Source: Oscheius onirici (Eukaryota > Nematoda > Chromadorea > Rhabditida > Rhabditidae). From it: a stretch of 64,000 bases of DNA. A program made the translations under genes and the position numbers. The notes below the pieces were generated by a model. The model was given only the letters and a program-made list of their open reading frames with translations. It did not search any database and was not told the origin of the DNA. Where the stretch lies: positions 2,542,001 through 2,606,000 of the forward strand of contig OW051472.1 of assembly GCA_932521025.1 (NCBI GenBank). The letters are read 5' to 3'. This document shows, in pieces, positions 1-9,218 of the stretch (positions are counted from its first letter, which is position 1; the number at the start of each line of letters is the position of its first letter).

Positions 1-63
1 GCAGTGGTAGGAGGCGCCAGCGTCAATCTAAAGGTCCCAAGTTCAAACCCGCTTCTGCCCAAC
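1..63 (+). pseudogene. tRNA-like sequence cut by the window edge
   Basis: The first 60 bases resemble the 3' part of a tRNA. There is a T-arm-like GTTCAAACC (near 42-51), preceded by a GGTCCC stem segment and followed by CTTCTGCCC, which would be the 3' acceptor strand. The 5' acceptor strand would lie before base 1. I cannot place an anticodon, and the anticodon region looks two or three bases too short, so this may be a tRNA-derived repeat rather than a working gene. Folding the sequence with its upstream flank would decide. Confidence 0.35.
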
Positions 64-650
64 CAAGGCATCCATCCTCCCGCGGTCGGTAAATTGGTAT
101 TAGCATGCTACGAAGATAAAGCGTTCTTGGAGTCAGATTTGGCACCTGTCCAGATTATAGAACGTAAGCCTGATTTCTCTGTCCCCTCAGATTAGACCCG
201 CACGCAATTGAGCTTGCTCTGGCGTTGATTACGGGGTAAACTTTCTTTTATCTTTATCTTTATTATAGCAGCGCGAAATTATAAGAAGGCTGTTTTTCAC
301 AGCATTTTCGTTGAAAAAAAAAAGGAGTACGAAGAAGGAAAAGGTTTCACTGACAGCGGGAAAATGTTTCGTTGAAATGTTTCAGGACAGATGGAACCGG
401 GGAATCTGTTTTTTTGTGAAGTCGGGTTAGAAAAAATACTATTAGCCCAATACAGAAAAAGCTGTATGAGCGAATGGTAGATGAGACAAAAGACAAAGAC
501 CAATTCTGGGAATGTGCCTCGTCGACACGTTCTCTCGGACAGTGCGTCTGCTGTAAAGCGTCCAATGATTTATGACGGCTGACCAATTATCGACTGTGAG
601 AACAGTTTTTGCAAGACAGTTCGGAATTTGGATTATTCGTTTTTCACATA
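64..650. other. No gene seen
   Basis: AT-rich DNA without a convincing exon. It holds one TGTTTCA motif at 379-385 and a near copy (TGTTTCG) 14 bases before it. Confidence 0.5.
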
Positions 651-1316
651 TTACTTTTGAACGGGGGCGTAACTTTCTGCCCGCAAAACCCGCGGACAGA
701 AAGTACGCTCTGCGGGCAGAAAGTACGCTTGCGGGCAGAAAGTAGGGCGGGGGACTTTACGCACCGTTTTGGATGGGTGCGTAAAGTCCTCCCCCCAAAA
801 TTTGAGCGGTGCGTAAAGTCCTCCCCTTATTTTTGATTGGGCTTACTGTTACCCCCCTTTTTGTAATTTTATTCGTTTAAATCAACTGTTTTTATTCGTT
901 TTGCTTATGGGAAAAAAAATTTTGAACGGGCGCGGTATCATTCCTCGGAACAATCGCTTCTTTTCGTTTTCTGGGAGGAACAATCGCCGTTTGGCGCGGA
1001 ACAAGCATCCAAATGTGAATGAATATGCAAATTTAACTAGGAAGGAAAGTTATGACATCGTCAGCCCAACTGAGGATGCACAGCGAGAGTGATTAACCCT
1101 TTTTTAAGGCTTAGGCTATCACTAAAAGCATACTGCTTGCCAGGAAGTTTATGACATCTCAAAACCAACTGAAAACCCACAGCGAGAGTTATAACCCCCT
1201 GTTAAATGCTTAGGCTATCACTAAAAGCATACTGATCTTTTTTTACCCTATCTATTGTTTCCAGTGCATTGGCGTACTTTCTGCCCGCGGGCAGAAAGTT
1301 ACGCGTCCCTTTTGAA
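651..1316 (+). repeat. Inverted-repeat element, copy 1
   Basis: The left end begins TTTTGAACGGGGGCGTAACT. The right end (about 1268-1316) is its reverse complement, so this is a short element with terminal inverted repeats of roughly 30 bases. A second copy lies at 18625-19195. Near the left end the unit CGGGCAGAAAGTACGC is repeated, with two extra units relative to copy 2. About 95 bases are tandemly duplicated inside (from about 1048 and 1146), each block ending GGCTATCACTAAAAGCATAC. Both copies contain the same 63-codon open frame (901-1092), which I read as a by-product of element conservation because it matches no protein I know. Confidence 0.8.
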
Positions 1317-1865
1317 CTAGAGATCAAGACGAAAGAAAACACGTCTTTGACTAGCCTCTAAAATGTAGAGAGATCTTTCTTGACTGAAGTGCAAACGGAG
1401 TCAGTCCGTCTGTCTGTGTGTTGTGGTGGCCGCACAGTTGTCGAGACTAGCGTAATATGTCTAGTTTTGTCATGTTAATCTTTTATCGAACGATAGTGTT
1501 TTAGGGGGATTTACAGTTAGAATGTAGAACAATCAAGAGAGGCTCACTAATGCCCTGCCCCCAAAATACGGAGGCGGCGCAAGCTGTTTCTCTTTTGTTA
1601 AAACGAACGCTTGGAACTTTAGTGAACTTACCAGCTGTCGTCGCCCAGTTTCCTGGCTTCCAATTATGACTAGAGTAGAAAGAACCTTGTCGGTTTCAAC
1701 TTTGGTGAATGTACCAGTGGTCTAACGGCGGCTGGTACATTGCGGCGCTCAGAATTGCGAAATAAATTCTGTTCAAGTTTTAGATTCCCATCCAAATAGA
1801 CTAATTCTTTAACAAAATTTAACTTCTCATGACTACCTCGTTCTTACTTCAAGTTCAAAACTAAT
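1317..1865. other. No gene seen
   Basis: No exon-like frame with splice sites. Around 1405-1440 there is a GTCTGTCTGTGTGTTG stretch that resembles the dispersed repeat described at 1866-1976. Confidence 0.45.
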
Positions 1866-1976
1866 TATCTTATCTTGGCAATTTCTGACTTGTCGCGACC
1901 ATTTGAGGTCCCGGACAAACAAACAAACACACAGAGTCCACGACAGACACCATTGCGCTTTAGTAGAGAGATATAG
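1866..1976 (-). repeat. Dispersed repeat R2, left flank of IRLD copy 1
   Basis: On the minus strand this reads AAAGCGCAATGGTGTCTGTC, then a CTCTGTGTG/TTTGTTTG stretch, then CCGGGACCTC and finally AGTCAGAAATTG. The same string in the same orientation lies at 4441-4535. In the opposite orientation it lies at about 22560-22620 and 24755-24850. A partial copy (CTCGTGACCTCGGACCAAC) is at about 10200-10225. The two pairs bracket the two IRLD pseudogenes. Confidence 0.75.
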
Positions 1977-2233
1977 AGGTCTTTTTCAAGAACTACCACT
2001 GTTTCTAGTTTCCGTACCCAAAGAACTTCCTGTGCACGCAGTCTGATTCGTTTACATTGTGTACGTAACATAGGGGACAACAAAAGGATTCAAGGGGGAG
2101 CTGTCACAATGAGCATATTTCCAACTAGCAGAAATAGGTGAACACAAAAAAAACTAATTCAAACACTGCTTTATGAGACCATTGAGCGGTTTTGTCAAAC
2201 TGCTCTGCTTCCTTGTTGATGGTATTCATTTCT

Positions 2234-4006
2234 TCACCAGACCGGACTTGGGTGCCTGCTCCGTTGACTGCTTGGATTTGGCGTCTCCTCTGCCGTTTTC
2301 TGGACCTTTTTCTCGACTTCCTTCTTCTCCTCTTTTTTCTTCTTCTTCTGCTGCAGCTTCTTTCTGGCGACGAACCAGTGGACGAGAAAGGCGACTACTC
2401 CGAGCAGGACGAGCAGGACGATCACGATCTCGATGGCGATTACGATAGAATTGCCAGTAGAAGAACCAATGCCGTCGCCACTCTCATCAGGTCCCGATCC
2501 AAGAGCCAGATTGTTGGAATTTTCTGCGGTGTCATTGTCATCAGCACCCGAAGGCTCTTCAGGAGTAGATTCACTTTCCGCAGTAGATTCAGTCGATGTA
2601 GTGGAAGGAGTGGTCACAGCGACCGTTGTGGTAGTTGTTGCGGTTTTAGTAGACCTAAATGTACCGGAAGTAGTGACCGAAAGAGCAGATAGATTGGTCA
2701 CAGGAACAGGAGCCACAGTCGTGGTAGTTCTAGTAGACATGGTTGTAGTGGAAGTTGTTCTGGTGGTGGGCGTGGTTGTCTTAGCGGTAGTCGTTGTAAC
2801 TGTAGTCGTCGTTGTGGTAGTTGTGGTGGTGGCATTCGGGACAACGTAATCAGTTTCTATTTACTCGTTTTTCAATCACAACTGCGTCTTCAACTTCTCG
2901 TACACTTCTATGGACAATTGTCTTTTGTTCCCACGAATTCTCAGCTTGACTTTTCCATTCGAAAAGATCTTCTTGAGCTTCGGAATGGCAATCTTGTCCA
3001 AGATCTTGTTGTCGACAATTTCAAAAGCCACGTCCTCTCTACTTGTAATCTCCTGAATATTGGCGAGGAGACTCAGATCCGTCAGATCCGTTGGTCGTAC
3101 ATTTGGCCAACTGGTTAGCATCGTCAGGATTGTCCAGTTCGTGAGGGTCACAATTGTCGTCACAGTTGTTGAAAATTTTGTGCTGTCCAGAGCCTCTGAT
3201 GGTCACGTTGAACTTCTCGAAGAGATTTTCGTCGCAGAGCAGTGTATTGTTGACGAGCACTGGAAAGATAAAGAAGTAACCTTGAGCGTAAAATACTTAC
3301 CGTTATAATCGTCTTCAGTTCCACCAACTTTCACAAAAGCCAGAGTTTCAAGGTTCGTGCCGTTGAAGAGCACAGCGCTGACTTCGACTCCTTCCTCATT
3401 GACTCCTTTTGGCATTCCTCTCTCGATTGTTGTAAAACCCGCACTTTGAAAGACGAACGGAACAATAACGCTACAGCCATCAAGTTCGGACGTAGAAAAT
3501 AGTATTTCCCAGCTACATTCTAAATTTGAATAACTTTAGTTACTATATCTGTTACCTCTAACTTCTTGCACATATGAAGATGGTGTCTTGTCTAAACTTA
3601 TCCAGTTGTCGATCGAAGGTTGCTCTAACTGACGATTTCCGGCTATTTGCAAATCTCCTCCTTTAGCTGTTGAATTTATATTGATCATTTTCAGGAAAGG
3701 ATTTCCCATGATGCTGAGAACTTGAGCAGATTCCAGAACTGGAAGTTCAATTGTTTCCAGATTAAGTAGATTATTAAGTTGCAACATGTCTATAACGATT
3801 CGTAGCAAACAAATGCAACACATACCGATCTTTTTCAGATTCGGGAACCTGAGATGCTTGATGTTCCTCGAAGTACTGAAGGTGAATAAGCCTCTCAATT
3901 CAGTCTTAGAAGCTGTCCTGCGTAAGATCTTCGTTGTTGAACCAAACATTATTTCCTTCGGCAACAGCTGCATCCACACATTTGCTCATGTCATTTTCCT
4001 CTTTGC
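2234..4006 (-). pseudogene. IRLD family (insulin/EGF-receptor L-domain) gene, broken copy 1
   Basis: It encodes a type I membrane protein with receptor L-domain repeats. On the minus strand the order is: a cysteine-containing exon opening at 4006 just after a CTTTAG acceptor (KEENDM.KCVDAAVAEG); L-domain segments with typical NPFLKMI and NRQLEQ turns (about 3536-3920); a second L-domain half (3400-2880) with SREDVAFEIVDNK and KLKKIF; a Thr-rich stalk (2870-2560); a hydrophobic membrane span near 2440-2370; and a Lys/Glu-rich tail ending at 2234. Compared with the plus-strand copy at 22.8 kb it is damaged. About 14 bases are missing near 3918, which shifts the frame. About 65 bases are missing near 3092. 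Two in-frame stops (TGA, TAA) lie between the last L-domain and the stalk, near 2875-2855. IRLD genes form a large, fast-evolving nematode family of putative secreted or membrane receptors. Nearby plus-strand frames are antisense shadows. Confidence 0.75.
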
Positions 4007-4015
4007 CTAAAGCTC

Positions 4016-4392
4016 GACGGTTAGTACCGATTTTCTCGGTTAGTACCGATTTCCAGGGTGCACACCCTTTCTTCTCAAAACCTTTTTTCTTTTTACACTT
4101 TGATAGAAAAATGTGTTTTTAGTTATTTGCGACCATATTTTCTAATTTTTCAAAGCAATTCTGCCATTTTTGATCCTGCACATACACCCCGCCACTTCCA
4201 TCGTCATTTTCACACTGAAGAAAAGGCTGAGAAGAGATCAAGGGCTACATTTTTACAAAACATTGTAAACCTGGAAAAACTCGTTGTCAGATTGAAAAAT
4301 GGCTGTGAATATTGAGTACGCAGCTACTAGCCGAAGAATAATTTGTAATGTTTTGCGATGTTCTGTAAAATGTAGCCCTTGATCTCTTCTAC
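4016..4392. repeat. Small tandem repeat and inverted repeat
   Basis: Two tandem copies of GGTTAGTACCGATTT sit at 4018-4055. Then GAGATCAAGGGCTACATTTT (about 4234-4253) recurs inverted at about 4366-4387, giving a hairpin about 160 bases long. The AGGGCTACA core is shared with the foldback at 5.6-6.0 kb, so the two are probably related elements. Confidence 0.6.
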
Positions 4393-4440
4393 ATCTTTGC
4401 AGAACATCACCAAGCTCGAAAACCTGGGGGACTGTCCCTT

Positions 4441-4535
4441 TAACAATACACCAAAATTTCAGGTCCCGGAGAAACAAACAAACTAACACACAGAGTCCAC
4501 GACAGACACCATTACGCTTTAGTAGTAGAGAGATC
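4441..4535 (-). repeat. Dispersed repeat R2, right flank of IRLD copy 1
   Basis: The same string and orientation as 1866-1976, including GAGTCCACGACAGACACCAT on the plus strand. It lies about 440 bases upstream (in minus-strand sense) of the first recognisable IRLD exon. Confidence 0.75.
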
Positions 4536-4924
4536 AGCAAATAACCACAAAGTATTTCAAACTATGTTCGATAGAGTGTTCGTCTTCAAAAAATGATAAA
4601 ATAAACGAATTATATGTAGAACCCCTTCAAGTCATAGCCTGTTTCAAAAACGGCTCACTCTTTTTCCATTTTTAGGTCTACTACAAACCGAGATTGATGT
4701 TTGGAACCATTAACAGAATAAGGTCTAAACGTGAAACATTGAAAAAATCAAGTCGTTTAGGATTGGTACTACCGTTTTGTAGATGTAGCTGACAAGGCTG
4801 AAAACCAACTGAGAAGATATCAACGCATGCTGATGGAGGTTTGAAAAATGGGGAAAGGTGAATCCGTCATTACCACCGACTGTTGCGAGGAGCTTAGAGA
4901 GAATGTTGAAACAAAAAATACCTG

Positions 4925-5022
4925 AATTGTTCCTGCCATGTGTTGACAGTTTCTTCCGCCTTGAATCTCGACTGCAGAGTGGCTGATACCGTCGTTAGTA
5001 GCGCAAATACAAACAAAGGCAA
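4925..5022 (-). CDS. Possible signal-peptide exon
   Basis: On the minus strand an ATG at 5022 opens a good secretory signal (MLPLFVFALLTTVSA) followed by a hydrophilic stretch ending TWQEQF. It runs into AG|GTATTT, a plausible donor near 4925. A TTTTCAG acceptor in matching phase lies near 4785 and would add a short LVSYIYKT segment. It could be the first exon of a small secreted protein. It does not join in phase to the IRLD exon at 4006. No homology recognised. Confidence 0.35.
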
Positions 5023-5615
5023 CATTGTTTCTTCCGTGAAAGTTGTTTTTGTAGCAATTTCCAAGTTCAAATTTGCTTTGTTCGAACGATTTATGTAGTG
5101 TTTTATGAATTCAAATATTTTCTTCAAACAGTTTATTTTGAAAAGAAAGGGACTCATTTATCTACTGCCGATCGGTTATTGGGAAGACTGTAATAGAACC
5201 AGTGAAAAAATTTTGGCGTGATTTTCAAGACACGGTGATCCATTTCGGGTCGGTGGCAGACTCACCTTGGGTTTTCGGAAACAATTTCGAGTAAGAGAGA
5301 CTACGGGAATGGTGACGGATAGATTGTTTCCAACGGTTTACCAGTTTTGAACTAAAAGTTCAATGAGATAGCAAAGTATTGCTACAATGGAAAAATACAG
5401 TAATGAAAATATATCTTTCTTCCTCTTACTGAGTAGCGGAAACATTCAAAACCATTAATTGTTTCCTAAACTACCTTTTCAAGTTCACTGTGACTGACAA
5501 AAATACGTTCTTCTGCAGAAGAGAAAAATGTTTCTTTTCATTTTTTTTCTCTTCTGCAGAAGAGAAAAAAAATGCTCAAAACTGAGCGGGTGTTGCGAAG
5601 GGCGGGCAGGTGGTT

Positions 5616-6010
5616 TCTTTACCCCCCCCCCCCCAAACTTAGATTTTTGGGTGCGGCTGGGGCAATATAAATTTTCCGGCTCTCGTTTGCATTTTCCAGC
5701 TTTGTCCCAGTGAGCAAAGTTGTAGCCCTGATCAAGCTCTACAACTTTGTAGAACATTGCGAAGCATGGAAATGCTATTATCACAATGAAAAATGACTTT
5801 TGCTTTGGTTGTCAAGTTTTGGCTCAGAATCATTTTTTCACAGTGATAACAGCATTTTCAAGCTTCGCAATGTTCTGCAAAGTTGTAGAGCTTGACCAGG
5901 GCTACAACTTTGCTTACTGGAACAAAGCTGGAAAATGCAAACGAGAGTCGGAAAATTCTGATTTCCTCGCCGACCCCCAAAAACCCAAGTTTAGGGGGGG
6001 GAGTAAAGAT
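5616..6010. repeat. Foldback element
   Basis: A long imperfect palindrome. The left arm (5616-5787) runs from a TCTTTACCCCC end to CTATTATCAC. The right arm (5841-6010) is its reverse complement and ends GGGGGGGAGTAAAGA. Shared blocks include GTTGTAGCCCTGATCAAGCT on the left with its complement on the right, and ATTTTCCAGCTTTG. The spacer is about 53 bases. A transcript would fold into a hairpin of about 170 base pairs. Confidence 0.85.
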
Positions 6011-6319
6011 ACTTTTTGCGGGAGAGAGTAAAATAAGTTTTTCAAAAAAGAAAGATGCGTCTGGCTGAGCTGAATTTTTTTGTAGTTGACCATTTTTTTG
6101 TATCTCCTAACCCCAAAAAGTTATCCGGAAAATACCTTTTTTGGCTGATTTTAAAATCTACCGTAACCCTTGATCCCAAAATCCAAACTGTCCCAAAAGC
6201 TCTCAATATTTGTTTTTTCGAGGTCGATTACCCCCAGGAACAATCCCGGACCGATCCGATCAATTTGAAGGGTAGTTGTAGAACTAATTACAAAGACTTT
6301 GGACGCCCCCTAATAGTAA
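6011..6319 (-). repeat. Palindromic repeat family, half-copy A
   Basis: Ends CGCCCCCTAATAG and contains CCGTAACCCTTGATCCCAAA and CGATTACCCCCAG. The same blocks occur inverted at 50404-50700, and the end blocks form the full palindromic element at 32274-32554. It directly abuts the foldback at 5616-6010. Confidence 0.8.
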
Positions 6320-9180
6320 AGAAAGTTAGCTCAAGTCATAAGGTCTTACTTTCATTTTTCACAAACTTATAAGAAGTAGGCACTTTACTTCACGTTTGCT
6401 AGGCTCCCTTGTTGTAGTCAAATCTCTGCGTAGCTTCCAGTTCAAAAAAAAGTTTGCTTCACGTTGTCTAGTAAAGAACTACCATCAATCTTTCTGATTG
6501 CGATAGCAAGAACGACCGTGTTTCACAGTCGGTACCAATTCGCCAGGGATCGTCTTGCACTGTCGTTCTTTCCCTATTTTCGACAGTGCAAATCTCGAAC
6601 TCATACAGCCGACAAAAAATGTATGTTTCAGAAAACTATGATCACTTCAACTGCCATGATGTTTTGCTGACCCGGCATTTTGTTCTCCCACAAGACAAGA
6701 CAAATCCTACTTACTGAAAAGTTTTCGCATTTCGAACTATTCATGTTTCATGTAATGCATAAAAGTGAACATTTCTTCCGTTTCCTGTTTTATGCCGGTC
6801 CTGGATTCGTTTTCCTACTGTTCCTTTGTCCTTTGCCTCTCTAACTCGATCAGTCGCAATGTACTTCACAGTTAGTACACCAGGGCTTTTGCCTCTGTGA
6901 TACATTGCATGCTCCAACTTTTTCCTTTTTTTCACTATTTCTAAACTCCGAACTTAGACTGAACACGGGAAAATTATGTTCCAAGAGGCTCTGATAACGT
7001 CGATGGTCATGAAATATTGATACTTTCCATCACCGTGCTTCTGTACAAATAAAATTCCAATCGGCGATTCGTTTTTTTATACTTTTTATGTTTCCGAGTC
7101 AAATTTCTGCTTTTTTTACTAGATCTTGTCAGCTTGCTTTGCAGTTTCGGTTACGTTTCAATCCATTTCCCTCACTGTTCCTTTGTCCTTTGCCTCTCTA
7201 GCACGATCAGGCAGTCGCGACAAACAACACGTGCCCTGCCTGGCGGGCCCGAAGGCAACAGCAGCGAGAAAGTGACGCGATGCCGAAAATATATTTGCCA
7301 ACCCCTTGTTTTTCAACGATCAAATAACGGTTGTTGCTGCTCACACACGGCCACAAGGTTTAGCCCATAATGGCCGTGTTTGCACAGACCTTCCATGAGG
7401 CTTGAAGCGCTCATTTTCTGTTATTTTCACTTTTTTCTCTTCTGAAGTTTCGCAAAAAAATTATTTCAAAGTATTTACGTATAGTCAGCAGAAGCACAGT
7501 TGTCGTTTTTCCGCTGCTTAGGATTCTAGAAATTTGTTTTATTTGAAGTTTTTGAGCTATACCTGAGAATATTGGCTTAGTAAAAGCAGCAGTCACCGGT
7601 TGAAACATACAAAAATGCTGTTTTGTCAACTTTTTCTCCCAAAAACTTCGATGTGCAAAAAAAACAAATTGTTTCACTCTAAGGTTATAGATGGAGGAGC
7701 AACCTCCACTTTTTCTTTGCTCCTTTTGGGTTGAAAAAGTTTATGGAAAGACATGTGCTAGTGTCATTCCTCTGTCAACAGCCCCCCCTGATCCATACCT
7801 TATTCTCGATGCTCTTTTCAGTTTTCATGCTAGCCTTTTTAGTTAGAATGAATCGTCCAACAGAACTTTATTTTTCAACCTATTTTTTGTTTCGTTTCTT
7901 CAATAAGGCTCTTTTCATATAACTAGATGTTACTCAGTTGCTCATTCAGAATATTTACAATTCCTTGGTTATACTTGAAAAGTTTCCATTTCTCGCCCGG
8001 TGAAAATGGTAGTGACAGTAGAATAATGGTTGCTGTTCAATGTTTCACTGCCTGCCTATATAACTTTCTTTTTACTGTTAGGCACTGGGTGACCTTTGAA
8101 CGTAAGAATATTATTATACGGCACAGAAAAAGGAAATTGCTCCTTTTCACGAAATAGTCAGAGATCACGTCCAAAAAGTGTGCAAAATGACCTTTTGCAA
8201 GACATAAAACTGGTCTGGTTTTATGGCCAGACAAACAACACCACCCTCACTCCTGCCGATTATACAGTGCAAGCGTATGTTCTCTTTCTGTTTCTATCAA
8301 CAACTTTTATCTCTGCTTTAGCTTTTTGGAACTGTGCATCATTCGTTTAGTGACATACAGGCGGCAAGGTATTTTTGTTGAATCGTTTTTTTCTTCGAAG
8401 AAAACTCCGTATTCAAGTTATTATGCTTTCACTAGTCACTGATTGGAAAGAAAATAAATTTCCATGTATTCTCTGTTTGAAACAGTTTTATCACAGAAAA
8501 GTAAGACAGTCTTCCATCTGGCGAGCATTGAGGTATTCTAGAAAGCACTCGGTCTATATTGCTATTTCCTTTATTAAGAACAATCGTATAGAAGAACCAA
8601 CATTGTATTCGTTTTTTGGTTACAAGACTACACTGCAACATTTTTGTTCAAATGCCAAGCGTGACTTTCGTAAAAGGTTAACAGAAACAGGAACTAATCG
8701 TCATTTTTCTATAGCTTTCATTGAAACAAACGTCTTTTCTCCTTTCTTTGATCTTCAGGACACAGTCCGAACGTTTTGAGAGTCATAAGCACTTTTGGAA
8801 TCATTTCAAACACGATCTATTAATGACAATTCATGAAACCTTTCTATACCTCCTTCTCGAAACATAAAACTTTTGGCAAATCTTTATATCCATTCCCTCC
8901 CCCCTCCCCCAATTTCCCAGTCAAATCCCCTCCCATAACTCTCTGTTTTCCTCTCTCCCGTTCCAGTCGCTGAACTTATTTACCCGCCAAAATTTGCTCT
9001 GAAAGTTTGTTTCGTTATCATGTTGACCTCAGTTTCTCTCCCTTCTGCTTCCCAGTACTTTTTCCCCTTTGATCAGAAGTTGTTTGTCTCCCTTTCCATA
9101 TCCACCAAATGACGTCGCGACTTATCAGTCTGGTCTTGTTTTCGATCTCTTTCTTTCCCCTGACTTTTCCAGTCTCTTAC
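6320..9180. other. Gene-poor stretch with direct repeats and motifs
   Basis: No convincing exon. A direct repeat TTCCTTTGTCCTTTGCCTCT occurs at about 6819-6838 and 7180-7199, each followed by a CTAxCxCGATCAG block. TGTTTCA motifs are frequent (see the cluster entry). From about 8880 the DNA becomes pyrimidine-rich, which fits a promoter or outron region for the gene at 9219. Confidence 0.5.
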
Positions 9181-9189
9181 GAACTTTCC

Positions 9190-9198
9190 CGGTTTCAG
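9190..9198 (+). promoter_or_regulatory. Probable spliced-leader acceptor
   Basis: CGGTTTCAG ends 20 bases before the ATG at 9219, with no coding exon upstream, as expected for an SL trans-splice site. Confidence 0.6.
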
Positions 9199-9218
9199 CA
9201 AAAGCAAAAGATAAGAAG

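Noticed and set aside
901-1092. 63-codon frame repeated exactly at 18835-19026 as a gene
   Set aside because: It lies wholly inside a repeat element, has no splice or promoter context and no homology; conservation is explained by the element.
1101-1240. Telomere-like CTTAGGC strings
   Set aside because: Only isolated single units inside a repeat element, not a TTAGGC array.
2192-2849. Plus-strand frames rich in Val/Thr/Ser
   Set aside because: Antisense shadows of the Thr-rich stalk and membrane tail of the minus-strand IRLD copy.
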